From contig JASHRU010000006.1 in assembly GCA_030037225.1 (NCBI GenBank), positions 1-33,768 on the forward strand: a DNA stretch of 33,768 nucleotides, given 5' to 3'. Shown piece by piece: positions 19,584 to 30,255 of this stretch; position 1 is the first letter of the stretch; the number at the start of each line of letters is the position of its first letter. A program made the position numbers and the translations under genes. The notes beneath the pieces were generated by a model, which searched no databases, was not told where the DNA came from, and worked only from the letters and a program-made list of their open reading frames with translations. The stretch comes from Candidatus Acidiferrales bacterium (lineage in GTDB: Bacteria; Acidobacteriota; Terriglobia; Acidiferrales; UBA7541).

Positions 19584-20012
19584 TTAGGCAGGCGGCGTAA
19601 ACGGCGTGCCGGCGCCTTGTTCGCACAGCAGCTTAAGGCTGTTCAGGTAGAAGCCCCAATTGAAGTTGTAGGTTCCATAGACCTCGTCGGAGAGCTCGCG
19701 GGCATAGTCCTGCGAAAAGATTAGGAATGTCTCTCCCTTGCGCTCCTCGAGCGCAAAGATAAACCGGTTCTCCTGCCAGTTCGGATGGCCTGCGACGCAC
19801 AGCCATTCCACGCGCCGGCCGGGTTCAAGCTTCGTCTGTTTCATCTGCGGGTGGAAGTCTCCGCCAAACGTGAAGCGGATGATTCCTCCCTCGCGCTCTT
19901 CGACGGCGGCTTTTCTGGTCCACCACCCTGTCACTCCAGTCTCCGTCGTCAACGCGCGGTAAACGGCAGAAGGCGCCGCATGGATGTGCACCGCATGTAT
20001 GATTTGCTTCAT
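19584..20012 (-). CDS. SRPBCC (AHSA1/START-like) domain protein
   Basis: HIHAAPSAVYRALTTETGVTGWWTRKAAVEEREGG...GFYLNSLKLLCEQG. Confidence 0.85.
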   Translation of the reverse strand: MKQIIHAVHIHAAPSAVYRALTTETGVTGWWTRKAAVEEREGGIIRFTFGGDFHPQMKQTKLEPGRRVEWLCVAGHPNWQENRFIFALEERKGETFLIFSQDYARELSDEVYGTYNFNWGFYLNSLKLLCEQGAGTPFTPPA

Positions 20013-20072
20013 CGCTTCACCTGGGGGATGTCCGACCACACAGCCGAATGGGTTGTCGCGAGGGCGCGTGGC

Positions 20073-20294
20073 TTAATGGCAGCCGCAGGAACGCGGCGTG
20101 CACGCGCACGAATCGGCGGCGCTGGAGGGTTCGGCAGCGGAAGGAGCGGAGCCGTTCGGGCTGCTGAAGGTGGAGAATTTGAGCTGTTTCCGCCTGCTCC
20201 CGCAGTTGGGACACTCGATGCGCTCCGAGCTCGAGCGCACCAGCCGCTCGTAGCTCGTCTCGCAATCCTCGCAAACGTATTCGTAGATGGGCAC
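20073..20294 (-). CDS. FmdB-family zinc ribbon protein
   Basis: GTG start at 20294; (M)PIYEYVCEDCETSYERLVRSSSERIECPNCGSRRKQLKFSTF; Cys-rich tail SCACTPRSCGCH. Confidence 0.85.
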   Translation of the reverse strand: MPIYEYVCEDCETSYERLVRSSSERIECPNCGSRRKQLKFSTFSSPNGSAPSAAEPSSAADSCACTPRSCGCH

Positions 20295-20373
20295 GGCCGC
20301 GGTCTCCAAAGGGTGCGCGATTCCAATCCATCTCAGTTTAGCAAATACGCCGGGCAGGACAGAACCACATGCT

Positions 20374-20907
20374 CTACGCGAACGGGTTTTCGTCGGCGCT
20401 CGGGCCGTATATCGAAGGTACCGGAACATCAAGCAGACGCAGATAGACCGAGAGTTGTCCCCGGTGGTGGAAGATGTGGCTGAACATGATCATCCGGATC
20501 ACGCCCAGGCGAGGCTTCGTGAAGATCGTCTTGCCTCCCGCTTTCAGTGTGAATGCCGCGCGGGCTTGCTCCTCGCTGAGCCCGTCCAGGTAGGCCCCTG
20601 CGTCCTTCACGCTTTGGTCGAATGCGGCGAGAATTTCTCCGCTGGTTAGAGGCTCCTCGAACTTGAATCTGGTTGGATCGATCTCGTGTTCCGTCTTTTG
20701 GATTGCCGTGACGAACCGACCGGGAGCAGTGGCAATGTGCGACGCAAGTTGACCTACCGACATGGACTTTGCGTGCGGCCTCCAGCCGAGCTTATCAGCC
20801 GGAACCTTTTCCAGCACGCGGCGGGTGGTCCTGGCCTCCTCGCGGAACTCGGCGGCGAGGCTCGCCCCGATGCTCGTCTTCTCCATTGCTCCCGTTGCGT
20901 TTGACAT
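20374..20907 (-). CDS. DinB family protein
   Basis: LASHIATAPG, MIMFSHIFHHRGQLSVYLRLLDVPVPSIYGPSADE; SD GGAGGAAAGGCA before ATG. Confidence 0.88.
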   Translation of the reverse strand: MSNATGAMEKTSIGASLAAEFREEARTTRRVLEKVPADKLGWRPHAKSMSVGQLASHIATAPGRFVTAIQKTEHEIDPTRFKFEEPLTSGEILAAFDQSVKDAGAYLDGLSEEQARAAFTLKAGGKTIFTKPRLGVIRMIMFSHIFHHRGQLSVYLRLLDVPVPSIYGPSADENPFA

Positions 20908-20963
20908 TGCCTTTCCTCCTTTTGCACGCTGAGACTACATCGAAACTCGGGCGCCACTCCTGC

Positions 20964-21422
20964 TTATTTCTTGTCGGCGGCTTCCGCGCGGGTGCGAATG
21001 CGTTCACCAATCGTCCTCCAACCCTTGGGCATACCTTCCCGGTACCCCTGGTCGATCTGTCCAAAGGCTTGGTGATGAAACTTGATCAGCGTTCCGCCCG
21101 CCTCTTCGCTCAGCCGGTACTGTACGTTGGACACGACCGCATAGGACATCATCAACGGCCCGGTGATTTCGAGCAACGTGGGCTTCTTGATGGCTTGCAC
21201 GACGCCCCAAAAGTGCCCGTTGCCATCGCCGAGGTCACGGTACCAACGGCCGCCGGGCCATGGCTCGATTTTTGCCATCATCGACTGGCCCTCCATATTT
21301 TGGAACGCCGGCCCCAGCTCCTCGAGCAGCGCGGCAAACGTGACGGCAATCGGCGCCTTTACGTGTATTTCCTCCGTAATGTTCAACGTCAGGTCTTCGA
21401 TGCTTTGTGCGGTCGCGATCAT
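20964..21422 (-). CDS. SRPBCC (AHSA1-like) domain protein
   Basis: EEIHVKAPIAVTFAALLEELGPAF...PWPGGRWYRDLGDGNGHFWGVVQAIKKPTLLEITGPL; SD AGGAGG. Confidence 0.85.
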   Translation of the reverse strand: MIATAQSIEDLTLNITEEIHVKAPIAVTFAALLEELGPAFQNMEGQSMMAKIEPWPGGRWYRDLGDGNGHFWGVVQAIKKPTLLEITGPLMMSYAVVSNVQYRLSEEAGGTLIKFHHQAFGQIDQGYREGMPKGWRTIGERIRTRAEAADKK

Positions 21423-21445
21423 GGTTCCTCCTGTTCGGGATGCGG

Positions 21446-21793
21446 TCAGTTTACTCGTGATTTCCGCTCGGCGCGTTCCTTGATGCGGAGCAACTGATGC
21501 CGCCAGAAGCGCGCAAAGGTTTCCGTCCACTCGTGGAGCGGCCGGATCGCTTCGGCGTTGGTGCGGTAGAAGATCTGGCGTCCGTCGCGCCGCGCATGGA
21601 CCAGCCCCGTGTCGCGCAGCACGCGCAGGTGCTTCGAGACCGACGGCTGCTCGATTCCCAGCCGCGCCACGATCTCGCTTACCGGCCGCTCCTCGAGCGC
21701 CAGTAGATTGAGGATCTCGCGTCGGCGCGGCTCGGCCACGGCGTTGAAGGCGTCGGACGTCGTGGCGGCTCGTGGCATCGTCAAACAATACAT
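21446..21793 (-). CDS. ArsR-family transcriptional regulator
   Basis: FNAVAEPRRREILNLLALEERPVSEIVARLGIEQPSVSKHLRVLRDTGLVHARRDGRQIFYRTN winged helix. Start could be 21793 or 21778. Confidence 0.92.
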   Translation of the reverse strand: MYCLTMPRAATTSDAFNAVAEPRRREILNLLALEERPVSEIVARLGIEQPSVSKHLRVLRDTGLVHARRDGRQIFYRTNAEAIRPLHEWTETFARFWRHQLLRIKERAERKSRVN

Positions 21794-21870
21794 TCCCGTA
21801 TAGGCATATGTCTAGCGATTTTTTTGAACCTGCTCGGAAGGCGCGGCTTCTCTCGCTGAACCCAAACAAG

Positions 21871-21902
21871 AAGCCCCGGGCAGCGGCTGCCGCCCGGGGC
21901 TT
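21871..21902 (-). terminator. Intrinsic-terminator-like hairpin downstream of the radical SAM gene
   Basis: 11-bp perfect arms AAGCCCCGGGC/GCCCGGGGCTT around a 10-nt loop region, followed on the minus strand by CTTGTTTGG. Located 24 nt past the stop at 21926. Confidence 0.75.
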
Positions 21903-21925
21903 AAGGGGACTTTCCCTGGCTGGAC

Positions 21926-24079
<2,154 letters not shown>

Positions 24080-24167
24080 GAGAGCACTCCTCCGTAAGAA
24101 TCGAATAACGCCCCGTGGATGGGGCCCGGCCGGGCTGGCTGCCTCCCCTGGCACCACACCCAAGCTG

Positions 24168-24196
24168 CTAATATGACTACACTTACCCCCAGTGAA
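24168..24196 (-). promoter_or_regulatory. Candidate promoter of the radical SAM gene
   Basis: Minus strand TTCACT (24196..24191), 17 nt, TATTAG (24173..24168); about 80 nt 5'UTR to ATG 24079. Confidence 0.45.
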
Positions 24197-24353
24197 TAGG
24201 GTGCATGGGACCCGGTCGGCCGTCCACTACGATTCGTCAAACGGTTTCCTGGCAGGGCCGAATGGGCATGTAGGGGGGGCGAACGGGGCGCTCCTGGCGG
24301 GGTTCGACGGCGGGCAGCCTGCGTTAGGCCGGGGGCAGGAGCCCGATAAGAGG

Positions 24354-24390
24354 AAACCCTGCGCCTCGCGCGATTCCACGAAGCGCAGGG
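24354..24390 (-). terminator. Hairpin terminator candidate after the small secreted protein gene
   Basis: CCCTGCGC (24357-24364)/GCGCAGGG (24383-24390) 8-bp arms; minus strand continues TTTCCTCTT. Confidence 0.5.
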
Positions 24391-24409
24391 TGCCCGTCCT
24401 GATCCATGG

Positions 24410-24865
24410 TCAGGGGATGTTGAACTCGTCGTTGCTGGGGACCATCGGGCAAGCAGCGTATTCCCGGAGGGATTCGTGACCTGTCAGCATTCCATCCGAA
24501 TCCTTTCGCTTCAGGAGCAGAACGGTCTGGGTTTTCGAGCCGCCATTTGGCCCTGTTGCAGCGGCGCATACAAAGATTCCTGAAGACCGCTGGTCGAGAA
24601 CCTTGAGGGTCAAGCTTCCCGACCCATCAGGAGCCTTCAGGATGGCTTCATGCTCGCCCACGAGTTGTGTGGTGAATCCGTAATCGGAAAGCGTCACCTT
24701 TCCTTTTTCTTTCGCCGGGCGGAAGACAGCCGGAAGAGAACTCACATCGAGCTTTGCGACCACAAACTGCGCTACCTTTTCGTTGGGGTAAATCGCTCCG
24801 CTTCCACCGAAGGCAAGCGGGACGTAAGACAGCGCCACAATTGCCAACAGGATTTTCGCTTTCAT
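24410..24865 (-). CDS. Small secreted protein of unknown function
   Basis: 151 aa with signal peptide MKAKILLAIVALSYVPLAFGGSG; SD AGGAG upstream; no family recognised. Confidence 0.75.
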   Translation of the reverse strand: MKAKILLAIVALSYVPLAFGGSGAIYPNEKVAQFVVAKLDVSSLPAVFRPAKEKGKVTLSDYGFTTQLVGEHEAILKAPDGSGSLTLKVLDQRSSGIFVCAAATGPNGGSKTQTVLLLKRKDSDGMLTGHESLREYAACPMVPSNDEFNIP

Positions 24866-25158
24866 TGACGTGCTCCTTTTCTATGAATTGGGTTTTTTGG
24901 AGTTTCTTCCACACGTCTCCGGTGGCTTGGAATCGAAGGACCGATCCGCGCCGATTACGGGACGTGCTCCACCGATCTAGACGCCAAGAGCCGGCTGTTT
25001 ATTCCATGTGCGTGCAGGGCCACTCGCCGCGAACACTGCGCCGCATGCCCAGGCTCGTGGGGGACGAAACAACCCGTCGTGCATCTAATTCTTCGAGCAG
25101 CGCCAGTGCGGCACACTACAGTCCGGCAGTCCGGGGCTTCGGGAACCGGCGCGCGGGA

Positions 25159-26331
25159 CTAGCCGTTGAGGGTGGGTTCGAGTGCGGCAATCGCGAAATG
25201 GGCCACTCTGGCAGCACCCTCGTCCAATTGCAGCCAGCGGACGACGCAGTGGGATTCCAGGTATTTCACCGCCTGCGACTCGCTGATTTCCAGGTGCTCC
25301 GCCAGACGCCCCCGCAACGACGGCTGCTGCTCGCGTCCCCGGCCGCGAGCGCTCCGCTCCGAACGCGTCAGCCGGGCAATTTCAATGCGCAGCGTGTCGC
25401 AGGCGCAGATGTAGTAATGCGTGGTGAGGTCGGAATCGGAAAGAATGACCACGCCCGGGCCTGCCGGCGCCGCATCCGATTCGCTCACTTTGTGCGGCGG
25501 GCAGGCCAGCAGGCGGCGTACCTGCATTTCCAGCCGCGCGACGCGCGACGCCAGCCCCGGATCGCCAGAGCGTGTGCGCAGTTCTTCGGCGCGCGGGCCC
25601 ACCCACCCGCTTTCCTCGCCCGGTTCTGCATGAGCGGCCGGAGGAATCGGTCTCTGTACCGCTGGCGGCGCGGCGGATGGCTCCTCGCCGCGCTGCTTCA
25701 CCTGCCCTAGCTCATGCGCCTCCGCCTGGCTCTGCCCCTCTGGCACGTCGGCCCCGCGCCTATGGCGTCGTCCACCACGGCGGCCGCGCCGGCGGCGTTT
25801 TCCGTCCTGCCGGTCGTCGCGCGCCGCGGCAGCCTGACCTGGGGGGGAGTATCCCGAAGCCGTGTTGCCGGGCTGCGGGACGCTATCTTCCGTCAATTCC
25901 CCGGTGGAATCCGCGCGCTCGCCGGGTTCGCTGGAAATCCGCGGCGCTGCTCCGGTTTCCGCGAACAGCCGGTCCGGCAGCGCGGCCCAGTGGTGCGGAG
26001 TCGGAACGACTTTCGGCTCGGGTTCCGCGGGCGCGGATTCGGGCAAACTTTCGCGCGGTGCCGCTTCCACCCCCGCCGGAGGCGTTCCTCCCAGCCGCTG
26101 GATGGCATCCGCGGCTTTCGTGCGCCACTCGTCCCGGCGGAAGTGCTCGTAGGCCTTACGATACCAGTCGAGCGCTTCGGCTTCCCGCTGTCCCTGTTCG
26201 TGGACCTTGGCGAGCTCGAACGCCACCATCGCGTCGCGCGTCTTCAGGAAGAGTTGTTCGAGTTTTGCGGGAGCGTCCGCCCCCGTGCGCGCTTTGCGGA
26301 TGCGCGCTTGCACCTGCTTCCAATTACCCAC
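25159..26331 (-). CDS. Hypothetical modular protein: helical N-terminus, Pro/Arg-rich linker, conserved-looking C-terminal domain
   Basis: ORF to 26382; GTG 26331 (VGNWKQVQARIRKART...) is a plausible start. Helical FELAKVHEQGQREAEALDWYRKAYEHFRRDEWRTKAADAIQRLG; basic KRRRRGRRGGRRHRRG; C-terminal YYICACDTLRIEIARL...LAEHLEISESQAVKYLESHCVVRWLQL. Confidence 0.7.
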   Translation of the reverse strand: MGNWKQVQARIRKARTGADAPAKLEQLFLKTRDAMVAFELAKVHEQGQREAEALDWYRKAYEHFRRDEWRTKAADAIQRLGGTPPAGVEAAPRESLPESAPAEPEPKVVPTPHHWAALPDRLFAETGAAPRISSEPGERADSTGELTEDSVPQPGNTASGYSPPGQAAAARDDRQDGKRRRRGRRGGRRHRRGADVPEGQSQAEAHELGQVKQRGEEPSAAPPAVQRPIPPAAHAEPGEESGWVGPRAEELRTRSGDPGLASRVARLEMQVRRLLACPPHKVSESDAAPAGPGVVILSDSDLTTHYYICACDTLRIEIARLTRSERSARGRGREQQPSLRGRLAEHLEISESQAVKYLESHCVVRWLQLDEGAARVAHFAIAALEPTLNG

Positions 26332-26412
26332 GGCTGCGCATTCTAGCAGGCACTGGGTCCTCCCGCCAGCGCGGGCCCTCATGCTTCAACTTACCGGACG
26401 AGCCGCGCTATT

Positions 26413-27663
26413 ATGCACACTCGCCGGTCCCACCGGCGCCTCGTGCCGGAACTTGCTCAGATTACGGCTTACGGAATTTTTCTCGCCAGCTATCTCGTTT
26501 TCGCCATCGGCAAATTTCCCGGCACGAAGATCGACCGGCCAGCAATGGGTGTCATCGGGGCCGTGCTCATGTTCACCTGCCGCGCGATTGGGCCGGCGGA
26601 CGCGCTCCACTTCATCGACTTTCCCACCCTCGTTCTGCTGTTTTCCATGATGGTGCTGGTAGCTCATCTCCACCTCGATGGTTTCTTCGACTGGGTCGCG
26701 GAACTCGCCGTGGCCCGCCTGAAGCCGCACCATCTTCTGCCCACTGTAGTCTTCCTCACCGGAGCGCTTTCGGCGTTTTTCGTCAACGACATCATCTGTC
26801 TGGTGATGGTGCCCTTCGTGCTCACGGCTACTCGCAGGATGGGGGTGCACCCAATGCCCTATCTCCTGGCCGTGGCCACAGCCTCGAACATCGGCAGCGT
26901 TGCCACCATCACGGGCAACCCGCAGAACATGCTGATTGGCTCCTTTTCAGAAATACCCTACCGCGAATTCTTCTGGCGTCTCGGACCCGTGGCTCTGGTC
27001 GGATTGTTCGTGGACTGGCTGGTGCTGTGGGCTGTGTGCGTGCGAACAGGGCGTCGCGATCCGGCCACGGTCGTCACCCCGACGGCCCACGTAGAGGCCG
27101 CGAAGCTAGTCAAACCCGGCGCGGTGATTCTACTCGTCCTCGCCGGTTTCCTCGCCGGCGTCCCTCCCGCCCTGATGGCTGCGGTGGGCGCGGCCATGAT
27201 GCTTATCACGCGCACGCGCGAGCCGCACGAGGTCTACGACGAGGTGGACTGGGGGATCCTCGTATTTTTCATCGGGCTGTTCCTGATTGTGGGCGGAGCG
27301 GAAAACGTCGGCCTCATGGAACGGCTTCGCTTCCTCACGGGCGCCGCGAATCTTGAGCACCCCGCCCTGTTCACCCTGATCGTCGCCGGGCTCTCGAACC
27401 TGGTGAGCAATGTTCCCGCCGTGATGTTGCTCAAATCTCTCGTGCCTCACTTCGCCGACCCGCAACGTGGCTGGCTGCTGCTGGCCATGGCCAGCACTCT
27501 CGCAGGCAATCTCACGATTACCGGGTCCGTGGCCAACATCATCGTAGTCGAGCGCGCCCGCCCGGACGTGGACATCACGTTCTGGGAATATTTCCGCGCC
27601 GGATTTCCCATTACGCTCTTGACACTCGCCTTCGGCTGGTTCTGGCTCTCTTCGTCGCGCTGA
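26413..27663 (+). CDS. ArsB/NhaD-type (SLC13/CitM superfamily) anion or Na+/H+ transporter
   Basis: Many hydrophobic segments; FFVNDIICLVMVPFVL, ATASNIGSVATITGNPQNMLIG, LVSNVPAVMLL, NLTITGSVANIIVVE. Confidence 0.9.
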   Translation: MHTRRSHRRLVPELAQITAYGIFLASYLVFAIGKFPGTKIDRPAMGVIGAVLMFTCRAIGPADALHFIDFPTLVLLFSMMVLVAHLHLDGFFDWVAELAVARLKPHHLLPTVVFLTGALSAFFVNDIICLVMVPFVLTATRRMGVHPMPYLLAVATASNIGSVATITGNPQNMLIGSFSEIPYREFFWRLGPVALVGLFVDWLVLWAVCVRTGRRDPATVVTPTAHVEAAKLVKPGAVILLVLAGFLAGVPPALMAAVGAAMMLITRTREPHEVYDEVDWGILVFFIGLFLIVGGAENVGLMERLRFLTGAANLEHPALFTLIVAGLSNLVSNVPAVMLLKSLVPHFADPQRGWLLLAMASTLAGNLTITGSVANIIVVERARPDVDITFWEYFRAGFPITLLTLAFGWFWLSSSR

Positions 27664-27825
27664 GGGGAAGCCTTCGTCCGCACCAGTGGGAACATCACTT
27701 TGTGTCCCTTGACTTGAAAACTGTGCCGGAGCAATGCTACCGCGGTCGAATGGTGCGGTATGCGATTCGCGAATTCATTTCGCGACGTTTCTCAGCTTGA
27801 GCTGGCAGGACTTGGGAGGATTCGC

Positions 27826-30192
27826 ATGCGGTCTCGGGTGCACGTACTCTCGTCTCTCATTCCGGTGGTAGTGGTGGCGGGCGCTTTTGCCGGCGGCGGA
27901 TTGCCCGCCGCGGCGCAGCAGGCAAACGGTGCCGCACCCGCCGTCACCGCGGCCGATTATCAGCGCGCGGAAAAATTCCTCAACTACAGCACCACACCGC
28001 TCGTGTTTCACAAGATTCGCCCCGCGTGGCTCGCCGACGAGCGCCTCTGGTATCGCGACCCCGTCCCCGATGGCATCGAGTTCGTCATTTTCGACCCCGC
28101 CCATGGGACGCGCCAGCCCGCGTTCGATCAGGTCCAGTTGGCCGCCGCGCTCTCCTCGGCGGCGGGCAAAAAGTACGATCCCATGCACCTGCCTTTCATG
28201 ACCTTTGAATTCTCCCCGGACCGGCAGTCCATCTCCTTCATCGTCCGCGGCCAACCGTGGAAATGCGATCTCCAGCCCTACCGCTGCTCCGCGCAAGGTA
28301 AACCCGGCCCCGCCGCCGGACCGCCCCTGGAAGTCAAATCGCCAGACGGGAAACTCCTGGCCTTCCTTCGCGACTGGAATCTCTGGGTGCGCGAGGTGGC
28401 TAGCGGCCAGGAAACGCAGCTCACCACCGACGGAGTGAAGGATTTCGGCTACGCCACCGATAACGCCGGCTGGATTCACAGCGAACGCCCGGTTCTGCTT
28501 TGGTCGCCGGACTCAAAAAAGATTGCCACCTTTCAGCAGGACCAGCGCGGCGTGGGAGAAATGTATCTGGTGGAAACCAAGGTCGGCCATCCGCGGCTCG
28601 AGGCCTGGAAATATCCTTTGCCTGGCGACGAAGTCGTCACCACCATCCAGCGCGTGATTATCGAGCTCGAGGGCGGCAGAGTGATTCGCTTGCAGATTCC
28701 CCCCGATCAGCATCGCTCCACATTGTGCGACGACGTGGCCTGCCGCGGCGGCGCCTGGGCCGATGTGGAATGGAGCGCGGACGCCTCCCATCTGGCCTTC
28801 GACTCCACCTCGCGGGACCACAAGCAGGAGCATCTGCGCGTCGCCGATGCGTCCACCGGCGCGGTGCGCGACGTTCTGGAAGAGACTGTTGCGACTCAGT
28901 TCGAATCCGGCCAGGGCCGCGTGAATTGGCACTACCTCCCGGCCTCAAACGAGGTGATCTGGTGTTCGGAGCGCGACGGCTGGTCGCACCTCTATCTCTA
29001 CGATCTGGCCACCGGCCGGCTCAAGAATCCAATTACCTCCGGCGAGTGGGCCGTCACCCAGTTGCTGCGCGTGGACGAAAAAGCCCGCAGGCTCTATTTC
29101 CTCGCCGTCGGCCGCGAGAAAGGCAATCCCTATTTCAGCCATCTCTACCGCATCGGCTTCGATGGCCAGCACCTCGAGCTTTTGACTCCGGAAGACGGAA
29201 ATCATGAAGTGGCGATTTCGCCCTCCGGCCGCTTTTTTGTGGACACATACTCGCAACCCGATGTGCCCGGAGTCACCGTGCTCCGCGACGAAAACGGAAA
29301 AGTGCTGCACACGATCGCAAAGGAGGATATCTCGCGCCTCACGGCGGCCGGATGGAAACCGCCCGTGCCCATCACCGTCAAAGCGCGCGACGGCGTCACC
29401 GATCTCTATGGATTAATGTTCGTGCCCACGAACCTCGACCGCAGTAAGAAGTACCCCATCGTCAACAACATTTATCCCGGGCCGCAGGGCGGCAGTGTGG
29501 GTAGCCCGTCTTTCTCCGAAGCGCGCCGCGATTGCCAGGCCCTGGCGGAACTCGGATTCGTGGTGGTGGAGATCGACGGCATGGGCAATCCCATGCGCTC
29601 CAAGAAATTCCACGACTTCTACTACGGCAACATGGGCGACAACACCCTGCCCGACCAGATCGCCGCGATGAAGCAGCTCGCTGTAAAGTATCCGTGGATC
29701 GACATCGAGCGCGCCGGCGTCTGGGGTCATTCCGGAGGCGGATTCGCGGCCGCCGATGCCATGTTCCGTTATCCCGACTTCTTCAAAGTGGGCATCGCCG
29801 AATCCGGCAACCACGATAATCGCGACTATGAGGACGATTGGGGCGAGCGCTACCAGGGTTTGCTGGTCAAGAATGCCGATGGCACCACGAACTACGACGA
29901 CCAGGCCAACGAAAACATCGCGAAAAATCTCAAAGGGCACCTTCTGCTCGCCCACGGCACGATGGACGACAATGTGCCGCCCTACAACACGCTCCTCGTT
30001 GTGGATGCCCTCATCAAGGCCAACAAGGATTTCGATCTCCTGCTGTTGCCGAATCAGCGCCACGGCTACGCCGCGGAAAATAACTACATGATGCGCCGCC
30101 GCTGGGACTATTTCGTGCGCTACCTGCTCGGCGCCGAGCCTCCCCACGAATTCCAATTCCATCCACCGCCGCCCGGCGAAGGACCGCAGTAG
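27826..30192 (+). CDS. Secreted dipeptidyl-peptidase IV-like S9 family serine peptidase
   Basis: SD GGAGGA before ATG 27826; signal peptide; DPP4-type beta-propeller region; GVWGHSGGGFAAADAMFRYPDFFKVGIAESGNHDNRDY; HGTMDDNVPPYNT; RHGY. Confidence 0.93.
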   Translation: MRSRVHVLSSLIPVVVVAGAFAGGGLPAAAQQANGAAPAVTAADYQRAEKFLNYSTTPLVFHKIRPAWLADERLWYRDPVPDGIEFVIFDPAHGTRQPAFDQVQLAAALSSAAGKKYDPMHLPFMTFEFSPDRQSISFIVRGQPWKCDLQPYRCSAQGKPGPAAGPPLEVKSPDGKLLAFLRDWNLWVREVASGQETQLTTDGVKDFGYATDNAGWIHSERPVLLWSPDSKKIATFQQDQRGVGEMYLVETKVGHPRLEAWKYPLPGDEVVTTIQRVIIELEGGRVIRLQIPPDQHRSTLCDDVACRGGAWADVEWSADASHLAFDSTSRDHKQEHLRVADASTGAVRDVLEETVATQFESGQGRVNWHYLPASNEVIWCSERDGWSHLYLYDLATGRLKNPITSGEWAVTQLLRVDEKARRLYFLAVGREKGNPYFSHLYRIGFDGQHLELLTPEDGNHEVAISPSGRFFVDTYSQPDVPGVTVLRDENGKVLHTIAKEDISRLTAAGWKPPVPITVKARDGVTDLYGLMFVPTNLDRSKKYPIVNNIYPGPQGGSVGSPSFSEARRDCQALAELGFVVVEIDGMGNPMRSKKFHDFYYGNMGDNTLPDQIAAMKQLAVKYPWIDIERAGVWGHSGGGFAAADAMFRYPDFFKVGIAESGNHDNRDYEDDWGERYQGLLVKNADGTTNYDDQANENIAKNLKGHLLLAHGTMDDNVPPYNTLLVVDALIKANKDFDLLLLPNQRHGYAAENNYMMRRRWDYFVRYLLGAEPPHEFQFHPPPPGEGPQ

Positions 30193-30196
30193 CCAC

Positions 30197-30236
30197 AGCC
30201 CCGTGCGGGCAGATGTTCAGTCGACTGCGGGGCTTT
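30197..30236 (+). terminator. Possible terminator at the convergent S9 peptidase/deacetylase junction
   Basis: AGCCCCG (30197-30203)/CGGGGCT (30228-30234) followed by TT; short U run. Confidence 0.35.
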
Positions 30237-30255
30237 GCCCGGCCCAAAATCCGGC

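Noticed and set aside
24124-24135. 12-bp palindrome GCCCGGCCGGGC in the radical SAM leader
   Set aside because: Low-complexity GC palindrome expected by chance in such sequence; no further support.
24754-25710. 318-aa plus-strand ORF
   Set aside because: Spans antisense of two better-supported genes; no family motif or SD.
25572-27356. 594-aa plus-strand ORF
   Set aside because: Pro/Arg/Ser-rich shadow reading frame overlapping the hypothetical protein (antisense) and the transporter (wrong frame).
28500-29207. 235-aa plus-strand ORF within the S9 peptidase
   Set aside because: Out-of-frame shadow ORF, Arg/Gly/Ser-rich.
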